Below are positions 61,804 through 64,000 of a DNA stretch of 64,000 nucleotides, one piece after another. The stretch comes from ATM1 sp003577165 (GTDB lineage Bacteria > Armatimonadota > Fimbriimonadia > Fimbriimonadales > ATM1), in contig SZPM01000004.1 in NCBI GenBank assembly GCA_030263715.1, positions 186,001-250,000 of the forward strand, written 5' to 3'. The notes under the pieces were generated by a model that searched no databases, was not told the origin of the DNA, and saw only the letters and a program-made list of their open reading frames with translations. Positions within the stretch are counted from its first letter, which is position 1. Each line of letters starts with the position of its first letter. A program made the translations under genes and the position numbers.

Positions 61804-63768
61804 ATGCCCACACAGCCCGCGACGGAGGTCGCGCAACTCACGATCAACGTCCTCCGAGGGCTGGCCATGGACGCGGTTCAGCAGGCGAACAGCGGGCACC
61901 CTGGCATGCCGATGGGGGCCGCCGCCATGGGCTACGCGATCTTCGCGAGGCACCTTCGCTTCGATCCCGAAGCCCCCGCCTGGTTCAACCGCGACCGATT
62001 CATCCTGAGCGCAGGTCACGGCAGCATGCTGCTCTACGGCCTGCTCCACCTGACCGGATACGATCTGCCGCTCGACGAAATCCGTCGGTTCAGACAGTGG
62101 GAGAGCAAAACGCCGGGACACCCAGAGAACTTCCTCACGCCGGGAGTGGAGATGGCGACCGGCCCCCTCGGGCAGGGCTTCGCGACGGGAGTCGGAATGG
62201 CGATTGCGGAAGCGAAACTCCGAGCCGAGTTTCCCGAACTCGTCGATCACTGGACCTACGCCATTTGCAGCGACGGCGACCTGATGGAGGGAGTTGCGTC
62301 CGAGGCGGCCTCCCTGGCCGGACACCTGAAGCTCGGCCGCATCATCTACCTCTACGATTCAAATCGGATCACCATAGACGGATCGACCGACCTCGCGTTC
62401 ACGGAGGATGTCGCAAAACGATTCGAATCCTATGGCTGGCATGTTTCGCACTGTGACGGCATGTCTCTTGATGAGGTCGACGCGGCAATATCAGATGCGA
62501 AGGCCGTAGCCGATAAACCGTCACTCATCATCTGCCGCACGGTCATCGGATTCGGAAGTCCTAACAAAGCCAACTCCGCTTCCAGTCACGGCGCAGCCCT
62601 CGGAGAGGAAGAGGTTCAAAAGTCCAAGGCCGCGCTCGGGCTGCCCGTGGATGAGAAGTTCTGGATTCCCGAAGAGGTCCGCGCGCACATGAGGACCGTC
62701 GGAGAGCGACACAGATCGGATCGCATTGCGTCGGAACTCGCTGCATCACTCAATCCGGAGTTCATGCGACGCATCTCCGGTCATCTTCCGCAATTGCTCT
62801 TTGACGGTATGCCACCGTTCGAGGGCTCGATGGCAACCCGCCAGGCGTCAGGCAAAGTCATCAACCTCATCGCATCCAAGATGCCCGAACTGATCGGCGG
62901 CTCTGCCGACCTCGCAGAATCGAACAACACTCTGATCGCGGACGGCCGCGCCTTTTCAGCCGACGATCGAACCGCTCGCAACATCTACTTCGGCGTCCGC
63001 GAACACGCGATGGGCTGCATCGTGAACGGCATCAACCTGCATGGCGGAATTCGCGCCTTCGGCGGAACCTTCCTGATCTTCAGCGACTACATGAGGCCGA
63101 GCATCCGGCTCAGCGCTCTCATGCACGTGCCGTCGATCTTCGTGTTCACTCACGACAGCATCGGCCTGGGTGAAGACGGACCAACACACCAACCTGTGGA
63201 GCATCTCCCTTCGCTTCGCGCCATCCCGCGGCTTCGAGTCTTTCGACCCGCTGACGGCAACGAAACGATCAGCGCCTGGCGCGCCGCGCTCACGTCGGAG
63301 GACGCCCCGACTGCAATCGTTCTCACTCGGCAGAAACTGCCAGCTATCACTCCGCCGGACGACTCCGCTCTCCGGGGGGGGTACATCTTGAGCGACGGGA
63401 CGAAGAAGCCGGATGTGATCCTCATCGGCGCCGGCTCCGAACTTTCCCTCTGCCTTCAGGCGCAAGCGCTCCTGTCTCAGGAGGGCATCGCCGCGCGCGT
63501 CGTCAGCATGCCCTGCTGCGAACTTTTCGACGATCAAGCCGGGGATTATCGAACCACTGTCTTGCCTCCGGAGATTGAGGCCCGAGTTGCTGTGGAAGCG
63601 GCTACTCCTCTCGGATGGCACAAGTACGTCGGCCTTCGTGGAACGGTCATTGGCCTCGAGCGCTTCGGCGCGAGCGCCCCCGCGGAGGTCTTGTTCGAGA
63701 AATTCGGGTTCACGGCTGAAAGAGTCGCCGAAGCCGCTCGAATCGCCTTCCAGAACTGCCAGAACTAG
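61804..63768 (+). CDS. tkt: Transketolase
   Basis: 654 residues. Thiamine diphosphate enzyme of the pentose phosphate pathway. NSGHPGMPMGAAAMGY, SAGHGSMLLYGLLH, GPLGQGFATGVGMA and the TPP motif SDGDLMEGVASEAASLAGHLKLG; pyrimidine domain with GVREHAMG and HDSIGLGEDGPTHQPVEHL; C-terminal domain ends near RIAFQNCQN. ATG 61804 matches the family start. Confidence 0.97.
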   Translation: MPTQPATEVAQLTINVLRGLAMDAVQQANSGHPGMPMGAAAMGYAIFARHLRFDPEAPAWFNRDRFILSAGHGSMLLYGLLHLTGYDLPLDEIRRFRQWESKTPGHPENFLTPGVEMATGPLGQGFATGVGMAIAEAKLRAEFPELVDHWTYAICSDGDLMEGVASEAASLAGHLKLGRIIYLYDSNRITIDGSTDLAFTEDVAKRFESYGWHVSHCDGMSLDEVDAAISDAKAVADKPSLIICRTVIGFGSPNKANSASSHGAALGEEEVQKSKAALGLPVDEKFWIPEEVRAHMRTVGERHRSDRIASELAASLNPEFMRRISGHLPQLLFDGMPPFEGSMATRQASGKVINLIASKMPELIGGSADLAESNNTLIADGRAFSADDRTARNIYFGVREHAMGCIVNGINLHGGIRAFGGTFLIFSDYMRPSIRLSALMHVPSIFVFTHDSIGLGEDGPTHQPVEHLPSLRAIPRLRVFRPADGNETISAWRAALTSEDAPTAIVLTRQKLPAITPPDDSALRGGYILSDGTKKPDVILIGAGSELSLCLQAQALLSQEGIAARVVSMPCCELFDDQAGDYRTTVLPPEIEARVAVEAATPLGWHKYVGLRGTVIGLERFGASAPAEVLFEKFGFTAERVAEAARIAFQNCQN

Positions 63769-63816
63769 TCATTCTCGGGGCCGTGAGCCTCCCTATGCCA
63801 GAATCGGACCAACGGT

Positions 63817-64000
63817 TTGGCGCTTCGCGTAGACACCGACCTTTCCCGGCTACTGGAGCGCTCCCGCCGCGGCGATGAGCGGTCCTGGTCGGCGATAGTC
63901 GAGCAATTCCAGTCGCTCGTCTACTCCATCTGCGTCCGGACCGGACTGGAGCCAAACGACGCAGCCGACGTATTCCAAGCGACCTTCATTGCCCTATATG
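63817..64000 (+). CDS. ECF-type RNA polymerase sigma factor (partial, cut by right edge)
   Basis: About 61 residues visible from TTG 63817. LLERSRRGDERSWSAIVEQFQSLVYSICVRTGLEPNDAADVFQATFIALY matches sigma-70 region 2 of ECF factors (helix -F..L...V, then D-A-x-D-VFQ-x-TF). TTG is the only in-frame start before a stop at 63784. It lies 48 bp after tkt. Region 4 and any anti-sigma gene are outside the window. Confidence 0.85.
   Translation, partial: MALRVDTDLSRLLERSRRGDERSWSAIVEQFQSLVYSICVRTGLEPNDAADVFQATFIALY

Overview
The window is a high-GC bacterial chromosome segment carrying, in one place, the str, S10, spc, alpha and L13-S9 ribosomal protein clusters on the plus strand (rpsL at 15463 to rpsI at 40414, about 25 kb with no gap above about 110 bp and many 1-26 bp gene overlaps). 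Lipoprotein signals, an outer-membrane-type DUF5916 protein and a Kdo-activating enzyme (KdsB) point to a diderm. The YacL-IspDF and RelA/SpoT-Dtd neighbourhoods recall Firmicutes-like order. EF-G2, zinc-binding forms of S4, S14 and L36, long-form HPF and a DUF4062/NB-ARC ATPase fit a deep-branching lineage such as Armatimonadota (Fimbriimonadia-like). That placement is an inference from gene content only and is tentative.

Layout. 1-3724 (minus): topA followed by a GAF-domain histidine-kinase-like protein cut by the left edge. 3944-6744 (plus): YacL-type PIN/TRAM protein, IspDF fusion, ribosome hibernation factor. 6717-7905 (minus): DUF1854 protein and ComF. 8001-15225 (plus): six-hairpin glycosidase, kdsB, a beta-propeller-like protein, relA/spoT, dtd, a lipoprotein. 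15255-40414: translation super-operon with its own promoter and a terminator-like hairpin 20 bp before rpsL. It also contains fusA, tuf, a second EF-G with altered GTPase motifs, secY, adk, map, infA, rpoA and truA. Two related secreted proteins of unknown function sit between rpsS and rplV.

40488-53705: accessory and housekeeping genes, namely two MFS transporters, a VPS10-like propeller lipoprotein with a CBM9/DUF5916 protein, a GH130 phosphorylase, a DPP-IV-type peptidase, a KynB-like cyclase, a thioredoxin lipoprotein and an AtoE-type fatty-acid transporter. 53702-56851 (minus): thrS without a TGS domain, then miaB. 57146-59827: an 893-residue DUF4062-NB-ARC STAND ATPase, the best candidate for a signalling or defence protein. 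59841-64000: thiolase, a REC-ANTAR regulator, transketolase and the start of an ECF sigma factor.

Regulation visible in the sequence: a probable attenuator before rpsL; several TANNNT boxes 6-9 bp upstream of start codons that lack Shine-Dalgarno sequences, suggesting leaderless mRNAs; and a possible SD-masking helix before rpmJ. I saw no tRNA, rRNA, CRISPR array, insertion sequence or prophage. The only uninterrupted non-coding stretches are below 300 bp.
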